From Sphingopyxis sp. QXT-31 (GTDB lineage: Bacteria > Pseudomonadota > Alphaproteobacteria > Sphingomonadales > Sphingomonadaceae): DNA of 64,000 bases. The notes below the pieces were generated by a model that saw nothing but the letters and a program-made list of their open reading frames with translations, searched no databases and had not been told where the DNA came from. Of the stretch, positions 17,834-26,118 are shown one piece after another. Every line of letters begins with the position of its first letter. Position 1 is the stretch's first letter. The stretch covers positions 3,472,001 to 3,536,000 of the forward strand of contig NZ_CP019449.1 in NCBI RefSeq assembly GCF_001984035.1, written 5' to 3'. Both the position numbers and the translations under genes were made by a program.

Positions 17834-18946
17834 TCATTGAGCGTCTTGTTTTGCTTTTTGTTTTGCTCCGACGCGCGCCGCCAATGCCATGAGAGATCGC
17901 GACTCGTCAACATAGACCTTGCGAATGCCCCGCACGCGGTCGCGCGACCAAGCCATAATGTCGGCCGCTTCCTCGTCGGTCAGCTCGCACTCGATAAGCA
18001 GCATCGTGCAAAACGTGCCGCGCACGTCGTGAAGATGCTTTGACTTCGCGACACCATCCTCATCGACGTGCACGATGCCAGCCAGATCGCGGATGCCGTT
18101 GAAGGACCCGCCGAAGCCGCTCTCGGTCCAGGGGCGCCCGTAACTGTTTACGAGAACCGTGTTCACACCCTCAACGCGGTGCCGCCCTCGGAGTTCTTCC
18201 AAGAGTGCGGCGAGTTGTGAGGTCATGGGTATGATCGCCCGGCGCCGCTTTCCGCGGCTTGCTTTGAGCGCGACCTTATTGATCGCATCGGCGGAGACAT
18301 GGTCGAAGGTAAGCGTGACGAGATCGGCGAGGCGAAGGCCGGTCATGGAAGCCAAACGGAGGCCATCGCCGATCCAAGGTTTGCCTTCCACCGAAGCCGT
18401 CACAAGAAATCGGTCAATGTCTTCCGGCAGCCAGATAATCTCCTGGCGGTTTCCACCCCGATAGAGCTGGGGAATGTCGGCGGCGACGTTGATCGCGATG
18501 TCATGACCGCAGAGGTTTGCCCACCTCAGCAGCGTAGCGAGCACGCGCACGCCAATATCCGCTGTACGGGGCATGTCCTTGCGCGCGTTTCGCCACTGGA
18601 TCACTTTCGCCTTCATGCGAGGATCGTTCCACACGCCGACGGGGACGTTGCCCCATTTTTCCTCGATTCGATCGACATGGGTGCGCCAGGTCTTCTTGGT
18701 GTTGTCGGCAAGCCGCTCCCATTCGGGGCTTTTCAGCCACGGCCGGGTTACTGACATGAACTTTCCTGACGCCGACGGAGCGTCTTTAGCGACAAGGGCG
18801 TCGGACAATTTGCGCGAGGCCGTTGCGTCCAAAGATAGTCGGCGCGGACCAACATGCTTCATGATGCAAGGACCGCCCTTGTAGGCGTAGACGTACCACG
18901 TCGTGGGTTTGCCTCGGCGCGCGCTCTTGATGAATTGGACTGCCAT
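17834..18946 (-). CDS. Tyrosine-type site-specific integrase
   Basis: A 370-residue phage/island integrase. The catalytic residues are in place: R205 in MTGLRLADLV, K228 in ALKASRGK, H306 and R309 in KHLHDVRGTF, and Y345 in IRKVYVDESR. The N-terminal region has a core-binding-like helical domain (about 63-150). The start MAVQFIKSARRGKPTTWYVY is the usual N-terminus of this Alphaproteobacterial integrase group. It overlaps by one base (TGATG) with a 45-residue gene upstream, so the two are likely translated together. It lies just beside tRNA-Gly, marking the edge of a mobile or formerly mobile region. Confidence 0.92.
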   Translation of the reverse strand: MAVQFIKSARRGKPTTWYVYAYKGGPCIMKHVGPRRLSLDATASRKLSDALVAKDAPSASGKFMSVTRPWLKSPEWERLADNTKKTWRTHVDRIEEKWGNVPVGVWNDPRMKAKVIQWRNARKDMPRTADIGVRVLATLLRWANLCGHDIAINVAADIPQLYRGGNRQEIIWLPEDIDRFLVTASVEGKPWIGDGLRLASMTGLRLADLVTLTFDHVSADAINKVALKASRGKRRRAIIPMTSQLAALLEELRGRHRVEGVNTVLVNSYGRPWTESGFGGSFNGIRDLAGIVHVDEDGVAKSKHLHDVRGTFCTMLLIECELTDEEAADIMAWSRDRVRGIRKVYVDESRSLMALAARVGAKQKAKQDAQ

Positions 18947-19083
18947 CAGAGGATGGCCTCCAGTCGGTCGAAATCCGTCAACATCTGGGGTTGTGCGCGC
19001 TCTTCCGTGATGTGGATCGTTCCATCGGGCGACACGGCATAGCGACAGACGTCGAGGCCGCACTCGCGACCGGCCTCGATCAT
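18946..19083 (-). CDS. Tiny protein coupled to the integrase, excisionase-like
   Basis: A 45-residue reading frame whose TGA overlaps the integrase ATG by one base. It reads MIEAGRECGLDVCRYAVSPD and then GTIHITEERAQPQML, ending FDRLEAIL. The pattern of an amphipathic helix followed by a beta hairpin with P-D-G-T-I is typical of the small proteins that precede integrases in alphaproteobacterial prophages. Relatives usually have a longer N-terminus beginning with an A-T-K-A-type stretch; here ATKAKIRQ is present upstream in frame but a TAG precedes it with no start codon, so the gene may be slightly truncated. Function not established. Confidence 0.55.
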   Translation of the reverse strand: MIEAGRECGLDVCRYAVSPDGTIHITEERAQPQMLTDFDRLEAIL

Positions 19084-19285
19084 CTGACGGATTTTTGCTT
19101 TGGTTGCCTAAAAGCTGCCGTGCGATGCCGCGGGAACCAAGCTTCTGCACGGCACCGGAAGCCGGCGGTGCCAGTGTATCGGCCCTGCGCGGAAGCGGTC
19201 GCTCTTTCGAAAGCGGCCTGCCCTGGTCAGCGCCGAATGGAAAGCGTACCGTGCGGCGGCGAAGCCCACCGATCCCCGATGGCGA

Positions 19286-20614
19286 TCAGCTGCCGGTCAG
19301 CCGGTTCAACGCGGCTTGGATATGGGTTTCGTCTGGCCACCGGTTTCGTATCCGTCGGACCAGACCGGCGTCGCCCCACCGTTCATGGCGCGCCTCGGCC
19401 TCGCCCAGGATCGTAAGCAGGCTCCTCTCGTCGTGCGTCGACGATGCGACAAAGGCGGCCCAGGCGGCGGTGCGATGTTCGCCGCTGGCCCGGTCGGCGC
19501 GCGCAAATTGCAGCAGCATCTCTCCTGTCCGACCCAGTCCATCCGTCGAGGCCCTCGCCAGCGCGTCGGTGCGCTTCAACAGCGTGTCGCTTTGCCGAAG
19601 CGCGGCCACGCGGGCCTGGCCCTGAATATAGCCGGCATAGTCGCCCTCGGCGAGGCGGATGATGGCGAGGCAGTCGTGGATGACGGCAAAATCGGGATGG
19701 CGCTGCGCCAAATCGTTGAACGCGGCGACGGCGTCATCGTCTTGCCCGGCCGACCATAGGGCCCAGGCGAGATCGGTCTGTATTGGCACCGATCCCGGCT
19801 GCATCGTACGCGCCTGGCGCAGGTGGCGCAGCGCGTCGGCGCTGTCGCCATGATCGGCGAGGATGTTGCCGTACCAGAAATGGCCGGTCGCGTCGGCGGG
19901 CGCCAGTGCGATCGCCCGGTCGAAATAGGCGCGCGCCGTCGCGAAATCCTGTTCCCACCAATAAGCGATGAAACCGTTGACGCGGTGGGCAGAGGCGAGC
20001 GACGGCGCCAGGCGCAGCGCATCGCGGGCGGCGGCGCGGGCTTCCGGAAAGGCCTGGCGGTCGTCGCGCGTCCCGAATTCGCGGGACAGGACCAGCGCTT
20101 CCGCGAGCGCGGCATAACCGGGGCCATATCCGGGATCTCGCCGCGTCACATCCCGGAGCACGGCGATCGCCCCTTCGATCGATGCGGCATCGCGATCGGC
20201 CAGCAAGTCGCGGCCCTTCAGAAAGCGGTCGGCGGTGAGGGGATCCCGGGGCAGGACCAGCATCGCCGGACTTGAGGAAGCCGCGGGGGCGATCCAGGGG
20301 AGCGCGGCCCATCCCGCGCCGCCGACCGCGAAGGCGATCAGCGTGGCCGTCGCGACGACCCGCCGGCGGCGGGGCAGGACCATCTCCCGCGGTGTCCCGG
20401 ACATATCGACGTCGCGGTGGCCGCTTTCGGCCCAGCGATCAAGTTCGTGACGCAAGGCGTAGACGGTGGCATTTTTGCCGCCGGGGATGCGATGCACCGG
20501 CAGTTCGCGTTCGCGCGCCCAGCGGATCGCGGTCGTCCGGTCGCGTCCGAAATGCGCGCCGATCGATTTCCAGCCGTCGATCCGGTCGGGCAAGGCCTTG
20601 CTGCCCGCCGTCAT
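19286..20614 (-). CDS. Helix-turn-helix, single-TM, TPR-repeat protein
   Basis: A 442-residue protein with three parts. The N-terminal 65 residues look like an excisionase/MerR-type DNA-binding unit (DRIDGWKSIGAHFGRDRTTA, then IRWARERELPVHRI and YALRHELDRW). A membrane helix follows (about 85-110: RVVATATLIAFAVGGAGWAAL). The rest is a set of TPR-like helical repeats (for example YGPGYAALAEALVLS, ATGHFWYGNILADHGDSADAL). This architecture is known in membrane-anchored regulators. A start 39 codons upstream is also open, at 20731, but the shorter one begins at the conserved part. It is on the strand of the LuxR gene and autotransporter upstream of it. Confidence 0.8.
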   Translation of the reverse strand: MTAGSKALPDRIDGWKSIGAHFGRDRTTAIRWARERELPVHRIPGGKNATVYALRHELDRWAESGHRDVDMSGTPREMVLPRRRRVVATATLIAFAVGGAGWAALPWIAPAASSSPAMLVLPRDPLTADRFLKGRDLLADRDAASIEGAIAVLRDVTRRDPGYGPGYAALAEALVLSREFGTRDDRQAFPEARAAARDALRLAPSLASAHRVNGFIAYWWEQDFATARAYFDRAIALAPADATGHFWYGNILADHGDSADALRHLRQARTMQPGSVPIQTDLAWALWSAGQDDDAVAAFNDLAQRHPDFAVIHDCLAIIRLAEGDYAGYIQGQARVAALRQSDTLLKRTDALARASTDGLGRTGEMLLQFARADRASGEHRTAAWAAFVASSTHDERSLLTILGEAEARHERWGDAGLVRRIRNRWPDETHIQAALNRLTGS

Positions 20615-20749
20615 CGGCAGGTTCCGCCATATCGGAGCGTCCCGAACGAAATCATGAAGTGCCCGATCCTTTCCTGCGCTGGCGGACGCCAAGGATCGGA
20701 CGGCGCTATCATGCACGGCCGGAACCGGCATCCATCATCTGTTTAGACG

Positions 20750-21811
20750 TCAGCCCGCCGCGACGATGAAGCGGTGCGCGAACAGACAGAGGTCGGGAAA
20801 GCCGGATGTGCCGGTCTTGGCATAGATTTTGTGGAGATGGCTGCGGGCGGTGGCGCGCGCAATGCCGAGCCGCTCGGCGGTTCCGATCATCTCGCCATGG
20901 GCAAGCACATCTTCGAGGATCCTGGCCTCGCCCGCCGTCAGCCCGTGCGCCTCTGCCATCGCGCCATAGGCAAAGCCCCAGCGCCGATCGACCTCGGTCA
21001 CGCTGACCGCATGCGCCGCGCCGCCGCCTTCGCTGACGTCGCCATAGCGGTTGCGCGACAGCGCGCGCGGGGCGAGCAGCAGTCGCAGCTTGCGCGAACC
21101 GAAGCGGAACTCGCGCAGGACCGGCGTCCCGACTTCGGCGGCGCGGGCCAGCGCGCGGGCGAACGCCGATCGGCGTGCCGCATCGATCGACGCAAACCCG
21201 GTCATCCGTTCGATTTCCGGTCCCAGGTCGAGGATCTGTCCCGCGTCGCCGAGCAGGACGAGGCCATCTCTCGCGCCCTGCGCCGCTTCGCGATAGGCAG
21301 CCATCAGATCGGCCTGGCGTATTCGATGGCTCGACAGGATCACCGCGCGGCGCAGATGGGGGACCAGCACGCGCATCGCCGCAAGATCGTCTTCCGAAAA
21401 GGGCGCCACGTCGCCTGTGCGCAGGATCGCGATCGTCGCGAACATGTCGTCGCGTTTGATGAGGTTGACCGCGAGATTGTCGACGATCCGCTGCGGCGCG
21501 ATATATTCGCGGTAGAAACGGCTTTCGCGCACTTCGGGCCGTTGCAGCAGCGGATAGACGGGCCGCGGTTCGCCCTCGGGCGTCTCCATCAATGCCGGAC
21601 GCAGGATATCGAGCGGCGCATAGGTTTCGACATAGCTTCGAAGATAGGCGGGATCGTTGCCATATTCGGCCTGGAAACCCGCGCCGCTCGCGCCGCCCAT
21701 CCAGGCGAGGAAACCCGCTTGCGCGCCGAAATGATCGCCGATCCGCCGCAGCAGATCGGGAAACATCCGCTCGTCGGCGGCGGCGTCATAGATGGATTCG
21801 ACAGGAAACAC
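20750..21811 (-). CDS. LuxR-family transcriptional regulator
   Basis: A 353-residue regulator with a C-terminal LuxR-type HTH (about 290-345): GLTAGEARILEDVLAHGEMI, then GTAERLGIARATARSHLHKI. The N-terminal 250 residues have no recognised autoinducer or receiver signature and form a helical/beta sensor-like part (EDDLAAMRVLVPHLRRAVIL is shared with related sphingomonad regulators). It lies between an HTH-TPR protein gene and an autotransporter gene, all on the minus strand, and the terminator after the autotransporter separates it from that gene. It may control the autotransporter; that is inference from position only. Confidence 0.88.
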   Translation of the reverse strand: MFPVESIYDAAADERMFPDLLRRIGDHFGAQAGFLAWMGGASGAGFQAEYGNDPAYLRSYVETYAPLDILRPALMETPEGEPRPVYPLLQRPEVRESRFYREYIAPQRIVDNLAVNLIKRDDMFATIAILRTGDVAPFSEDDLAAMRVLVPHLRRAVILSSHRIRQADLMAAYREAAQGARDGLVLLGDAGQILDLGPEIERMTGFASIDAARRSAFARALARAAEVGTPVLREFRFGSRKLRLLLAPRALSRNRYGDVSEGGGAAHAVSVTEVDRRWGFAYGAMAEAHGLTAGEARILEDVLAHGEMIGTAERLGIARATARSHLHKIYAKTGTSGFPDLCLFAHRFIVAAG

Positions 21812-21856
21812 GGTAGCTTGGCTATGGCGCGTCGCGGGCAGCCGCGCAAACGCAAA

Positions 21857-21886
21857 CCCGGCCCCCGCCGCCAGACGGGGGCCGGG
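21857..21886 (-). terminator. Terminator after the autotransporter gene
   Basis: Minus-strand hairpin with a perfect 11-bp GC stem (CCCGGCCCCCG against CGGGGGCCGGG) and an 8-base loop, followed by TTTGCGTTT. It lies 7 bp beyond the autotransporter stop. Confidence 0.75.
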
Positions 21887-21892
21887 CGCGAG

Positions 21893-24800
21893 TCAGAAGG
21901 CGATCCGCAACCCAGCCTTGACGCTGTGATCCTGCCCTGCCGACCCGATCACACCGTCATAGCTGACGGTGATCTGCGCCGCCCCGCTCAGCCGCAGCCG
22001 CGCGTCGATCGTCGCGACGCCGGCATCGCGCGAGCGCCGCGTCCCGATCACGGCAAAGCCCGGACCGGTCGTGAAGCGCATCGCGGTGGCGGGCGTCAGG
22101 TCGCCGAACCCATGCTGCCACCCTGCCATGCCGCCGACCGAGAAACGGCCGTCCGTGCTGGTCGAGAAGCGGGCGCCAAGCGTCGAGAGGGTCGCGTTCT
22201 CGCGCGCTTTGGCGCCCGCAACCGCCGCGCTGCCGCCGGTTTCGGCGAAAGCGTCGGTATCGGCGCGCACGGCGACGATCTGGGCAAAGGGTTCGACATG
22301 GCCGGTGCCGAGCGGCAGGCGGTAGCCGAGGTCGGCAAAGCCATGGATGACCGAGCCGTCATAGTCGGCGACAAGGCGCTGGCCGATGCCGGGAAAGGCG
22401 ACTGCCCGGTCGGTGTCGATGCTGGCCGACGCATAGCCGCCGCCGACCTTGAGCGATGCGCCGCCGACCTGCACGCCCGCATAGCCCAGCACATGCCAGC
22501 TTTTGAGCTTGGCGCTGCTGCTGCGCGCGCGGGCATCGACGTCGGTTTCGAGATAGGAGCCGGCGATACCGATCGTCGCGCGGTCGCCGACCGCAAAGTC
22601 GGCACCCAGCACCCCGCCGATCGTCTTGCGATCCAGGTCGCCGGTGCCGTTCGCGCCGTCGCTATCGCCCCAATTGCCGAACAGTTGTCCCCAGACCGCG
22701 CTCCCGGTGCGTTCGTCGAGCCGCTCGAGCACCGCGTTGCGCGGCAGACGGCTCTCCTCGATCATCGCGGTGCGGACGCTCGGGTGGATTTCGCCCGACA
22801 GGCCGTCGAACGCCGCTTGCGCCGCCGCATCGCTGGGCAACAACAAGGTCGCTGCGGCCAGCGGGTCGCTCGCCGCCTGCCCGTCGAGCGCGGTGCCGAC
22901 GGCAATCTGGTTCGGCGTCATCCCCGCCGACGCGAACGCGCGCAGCTTCGCCAGTTCGACGAAGATCGTCGTGTCGGTGCGGCCCTGACGATAGCCGAGG
23001 AAGTTCGAGAGCAGCTGGTCGGCGAAGGTGAAGCTGCCGGTCACGCCGCCCGCCGATTCGAGCACGGTGTAACGCGTCCCCAGCACTGCGGGCTGCGGAT
23101 TGCTGACCTGCAGCCGGGCTCCGGTTTCGATCACCGTGGCGCCGCCCGCGACGAAACGGTCCGACCCGCTGCCGCCCGCATCGACCGCAAGCAGCGATCC
23201 CGCGGCGAAGGTCGCATCGCCGCTGGTCTGCACGACATCGCCAAAGCCGCCGTCGGCCATCGTGACGATGCCTTGGTTGGTCAGCGTTTCGAGGCCCGAA
23301 TAAGTCGTGGTCTCGGCGGTCGCCGCTGCCGCGCCGCCGAACAGGCGCCCACCCGCGACATTGACCAGCACATCGTCGACGCCGCCAAAGACATTGACCC
23401 CGCCGATGCTGTTCCAGGTGCCGGCGTTGGTGAAGCGGTGGCTCGCCTCGATATCGGGCACTTCGGCGATGACGAAGGCGGCGCGCGCCGAACGGCCGCG
23501 GGTTTCATCGTCGCCGGGATCTTCGGGTTCCGGCTCGGGTTCGGGCGCGACGATTCCGGCGTCGAGCCGGATCGTGCCGAGCAGGGCGCCGTTATTGAGG
23601 ATATCGACCGGACCGCCCGCTGCCTGGATCGCAAGATCGCCCGACGCGCCGGACCGGTTGCGAATGGTGCCGTCGTTGGTCAGGCGGAACGCCAGACCGC
23701 TTTCGGTAACCGCATCGATCGCGGCGATGCCGCCCTCGACCGTGCCGCGCGTGATCAGCGTCGTGCCGAATCCCGCGTCCGCGTTGATCGCCGCGATACC
23801 GATGTCGGCGGTGCGCAGCACGTCCACACTTTCGCCGCCGCCATCGCCGCCGCCCGTGCCACCCGTCAGGATCGAAACGCCGAAGTCGCCGCCCGAGGCA
23901 TTGTTGACGTCCAGCGACAGGCTGCCCGTCGCGCCCGGCGTGGTCGCCGCGCGCACGCCGCTCGCGCCGCCGGTTGCCGTGCCGCGCGAAACAAGATGAC
24001 CATCGCCCGCGCCGGCGATGTTCAGCGTCACGCCGTTGTGCGCGCCGTTGCTGTTGTCGAGGTCGAGCAGGATCGGCCCCGAACCGCTGGCGAACAGGCC
24101 GTCGCGATCGGTACCGGTCAGGGTGCCGGTCGCGTTGATGCTCGTCTGCCCCGTGCCCTCCGCCAGCAGCAGGACGCCGTTTTGTCCGCCGGTCACATCG
24201 CCCACTGCTACCATCGTGTCGCCGGTCGTGCCGCTCGCGCGCTCGATGCGGACCCCGTCGCCGCCGGCAACGACCGGTCCGGTCACCGTCAAGTCGATAT
24301 CGCCATTGCCGGCCGGATTGATGACGACGCCGTCGGTCGCGCCCTCGACCGCGGCAAGCTGGACCGCGATGTCGCCCGCCGCGATGCCCGTCGTGATTTC
24401 CACGCCGCGCCCGTCGCGTCCCTTGATCAGACCGGTCGCCGTCAACGACGTCGTGCCGAGCCCCCCGTTGTTGATCAGGATGCCCGCGCGTCCCTCGACC
24501 CCGGCCGCCGCCACGACGATGTTGCGCGCCGCGGCGCCGTTAAAGACATTGATCCCGTTGCCGCTTTGCGGACTGGCTTCGGGCATCAGATTGTTGCTGG
24601 TCAGTTGCGCGCGCGCGATGATGGCCGTGTCGCCGGTGCCTTCGTTGAGTATGGTGATGCTCGTCGCGCCACTGGTCACCGTTCCGTTCGTGATGACGCT
24701 GAGGTCCGTCGCGCTCGCCGCGTTGGTGGCCGTGATGCCCTGCCGGCCCGAGACGTTAACGGTTCCGTTGACGGTGATGCTGGTCGATCCGATGCCGCGA

Positions 24801-25543
24801 TTGGTGCTGTTGATTCCGCCGCCAACGCCGCCGATATTGTTCGCTTCGATGACGATATCGCGTCCGGCGCCCGCGACGCTGTTGAACGCGGAGATGCCAA
24901 AGCCGGTCGCGATTGTCGCCGACGCGGTCCCGGTCGAGGTGATACGGATCGATCCATTGCCGCCGCGATTTTCAGTGCCGACACCGACTTCGCCGGACGC
25001 GTTGTTCGCAATGATTTCGATATCGTCATTCGCACTGGGACCGATGTTTGCCACCGCGAGTGCCGAAATCCCCCGGACGCCTCCGCTGACGGTGCCGGTC
25101 GATTCGATGCGGATACCGCCATTGCCCAGATTGTTGACCAGGAGGCCGCGGTCGCTGCCCGTGATATCGGCGCCGGTACGAATCGACACGCGCCCGGCAC
25201 TGCCATTGTTGACGACAAGCAATCCGTCGCCGCCGCGCGCAATCAACGACAACGCATTGGCATCGTCATAGCTCACCGCGCCGAAGCCGCGAATGACGAG
25301 TGCGCTGCCCGCGCTGTCGATCGAGAAACCCGGCGTGGTCGTGACGACGGCCGCGCCCGCCGTGTTGACCGTCTGGCCGTCGCTGTTTTCGCCCGAACAG
25401 ATCACCGTCACACCGTCGACCTGGGTGACGCATTCGGCGAGCGCGGGCGATGCGCCGACCATCGCCAGGCCGGCGGTGGCGGACAGGAGAGCGACGCGTG
25501 GGCTGCGGCGCGGACGAGCGGAACGGAAATGGATGCTGGTCAT
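21893..25543 (-). CDS. Autotransporter outer-membrane beta-barrel protein
   Basis: A 1216-residue type V secretion protein. The signal peptide is followed by AECVTQVDGVTVICSGENSD (residues about 36 on). The passenger (about 40-930) is made of Gly/Asn/Thr-rich repeats such as VRGISALAVANIGPS and TSITVNGTVNVSG, typical of a beta-helix, and includes an acidic Pro-Glu stretch (PEPEPEPEDPG, about 665). The C-terminal 270 residues are the beta-barrel (GQLFGNWGDSDGANGTGDLD, ending in AGLRIAF with a terminal Phe). It would display or release the passenger on the cell surface, possibly for adhesion. It stands alone between its own terminator and an upstream palindrome at 25648. Confidence 0.93.
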   Translation of the reverse strand: MTSIHFRSARPRRSPRVALLSATAGLAMVGASPALAECVTQVDGVTVICSGENSDGQTVNTAGAAVVTTTPGFSIDSAGSALVIRGFGAVSYDDANALSLIARGGDGLLVVNNGSAGRVSIRTGADITGSDRGLLVNNLGNGGIRIESTGTVSGGVRGISALAVANIGPSANDDIEIIANNASGEVGVGTENRGGNGSIRITSTGTASATIATGFGISAFNSVAGAGRDIVIEANNIGGVGGGINSTNRGIGSTSITVNGTVNVSGRQGITATNAASATDLSVITNGTVTSGATSITILNEGTGDTAIIARAQLTSNNLMPEASPQSGNGINVFNGAAARNIVVAAAGVEGRAGILINNGGLGTTSLTATGLIKGRDGRGVEITTGIAAGDIAVQLAAVEGATDGVVINPAGNGDIDLTVTGPVVAGGDGVRIERASGTTGDTMVAVGDVTGGQNGVLLLAEGTGQTSINATGTLTGTDRDGLFASGSGPILLDLDNSNGAHNGVTLNIAGAGDGHLVSRGTATGGASGVRAATTPGATGSLSLDVNNASGGDFGVSILTGGTGGGDGGGESVDVLRTADIGIAAINADAGFGTTLITRGTVEGGIAAIDAVTESGLAFRLTNDGTIRNRSGASGDLAIQAAGGPVDILNNGALLGTIRLDAGIVAPEPEPEPEDPGDDETRGRSARAAFVIAEVPDIEASHRFTNAGTWNSIGGVNVFGGVDDVLVNVAGGRLFGGAAAATAETTTYSGLETLTNQGIVTMADGGFGDVVQTSGDATFAAGSLLAVDAGGSGSDRFVAGGATVIETGARLQVSNPQPAVLGTRYTVLESAGGVTGSFTFADQLLSNFLGYRQGRTDTTIFVELAKLRAFASAGMTPNQIAVGTALDGQAASDPLAAATLLLPSDAAAQAAFDGLSGEIHPSVRTAMIEESRLPRNAVLERLDERTGSAVWGQLFGNWGDSDGANGTGDLDRKTIGGVLGADFAVGDRATIGIAGSYLETDVDARARSSSAKLKSWHVLGYAGVQVGGASLKVGGGYASASIDTDRAVAFPGIGQRLVADYDGSVIHGFADLGYRLPLGTGHVEPFAQIVAVRADTDAFAETGGSAAVAGAKARENATLSTLGARFSTSTDGRFSVGGMAGWQHGFGDLTPATAMRFTTGPGFAVIGTRRSRDAGVATIDARLRLSGAAQITVSYDGVIGSAGQDHSVKAGLRIAF

Positions 25544-25647
25544 CGGAGAGAAACCTCAAGGCCAAAGGACGGGATGACCGGCCGCGGAGCCTGATGGATG
25601 GCCCCGCCCGATCTACGCTCCTTGTGCCGGTGCGCCGCGCGTCACAC

Positions 25648-25661
25648 CAAGTTGCAACTTG
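25648..25661. promoter_or_regulatory. 14-bp perfect palindrome upstream of the autotransporter
   Basis: CAAGTTGCAACTTG is perfectly self-complementary and lies about 105 bp upstream of the autotransporter start, with TTGCA repeated just beyond it. Its size suits a dimeric HTH regulator. The LuxR gene downstream is one candidate; binding is not shown by the sequence. Confidence 0.45.
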
Positions 25662-25745
25662 TTGCATCGGGTGGATAAATGTTGCGCGCCACGGTCAGAT
25701 GCCGCCGGACGATGATTGTTTGTCTATCGATGTTGACAGGGGCCG

Positions 25746-25937
25746 ATGCTGACCGCCGAAGCGTCGCGCGCGGTATTCGCGCTCTATCTGTTCGCGGGCG
25801 CGATGCACTACGGCGGCGATCTGGGGATCAGCCGCGCCATGGCGGCAAGCCTAGCGTTCGCAGCCCCGCTATCGGCGATCGCCATCCTGTGGTGCCGACG
25901 CAGCTATGATGCCGCTTTGCTTGTTACCCGGCGATAA
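25746..25937 (+). CDS. Small hydrophobic protein, uncertain
   Basis: A 63-residue reading frame, MLTAEASRAVFALYLFAGAM and then a second hydrophobic stretch LAFAAPLSAIAILWC, giving two possible membrane segments and a basic end (RR-SYDAALLVTRR). AGGGG is close to the ATG (3 bases), which is tighter than usual. It lies between the divergent autotransporter promoter and a disrupted region. I do not recognise the protein; it could be a real small membrane protein or chance. Confidence 0.35.
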   Translation: MLTAEASRAVFALYLFAGAMHYGGDLGISRAMAASLAFAAPLSAIAILWCRRSYDAALLVTRR

Positions 25938-26002
25938 GGCCATTTTCTTCCCTGCCGGCCAAATGATGCGGGCGGAGGATGTCGTAGCCGACGCCATCGC
26001 GA

Positions 26003-26118
26003 CTATTTGCGGTCGGCGATCCGTCGAAGCGCCAGCCAGAGCATCAGCGATGCCGCCAGCGGCGCCAGAAGCATCAATGCCAAGGCATAGCGGAGTGATT
26101 TGGTACCGACCGTCGGGG
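26003..26118 (-). pseudogene. 3' fragment of an unknown membrane-protein gene
   Basis: Read on the minus strand this is the last 38 or so codons of a gene, ending SLMLWLALRRIADRK before TAG, with a hydrophobic helix (YALALMLLAPLAASLML). There is no start codon of its own at a sensible place. The frame runs right into Rhs sequence on the opposite strand at about 26118, so the gene was cut by the Rhs rearrangement. The parent family cannot be told from one helix. Confidence 0.45.

Noticed and set aside
19139..19148. AAGCTTCTGC shared with the tRNA-Gly sequence at 17784-17793, possible att core
   Set aside because: Only 10 bp match, with no extension either way; too short to call an attachment site.
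20774..25594. 1606-codon open frame antisense to the autotransporter
   Set aside because: It reads as an Arg/Ala/Gly-rich low-complexity shadow of the real gene, with no signal peptide or domain; the opposite strand has a complete autotransporter with signal and barrel.
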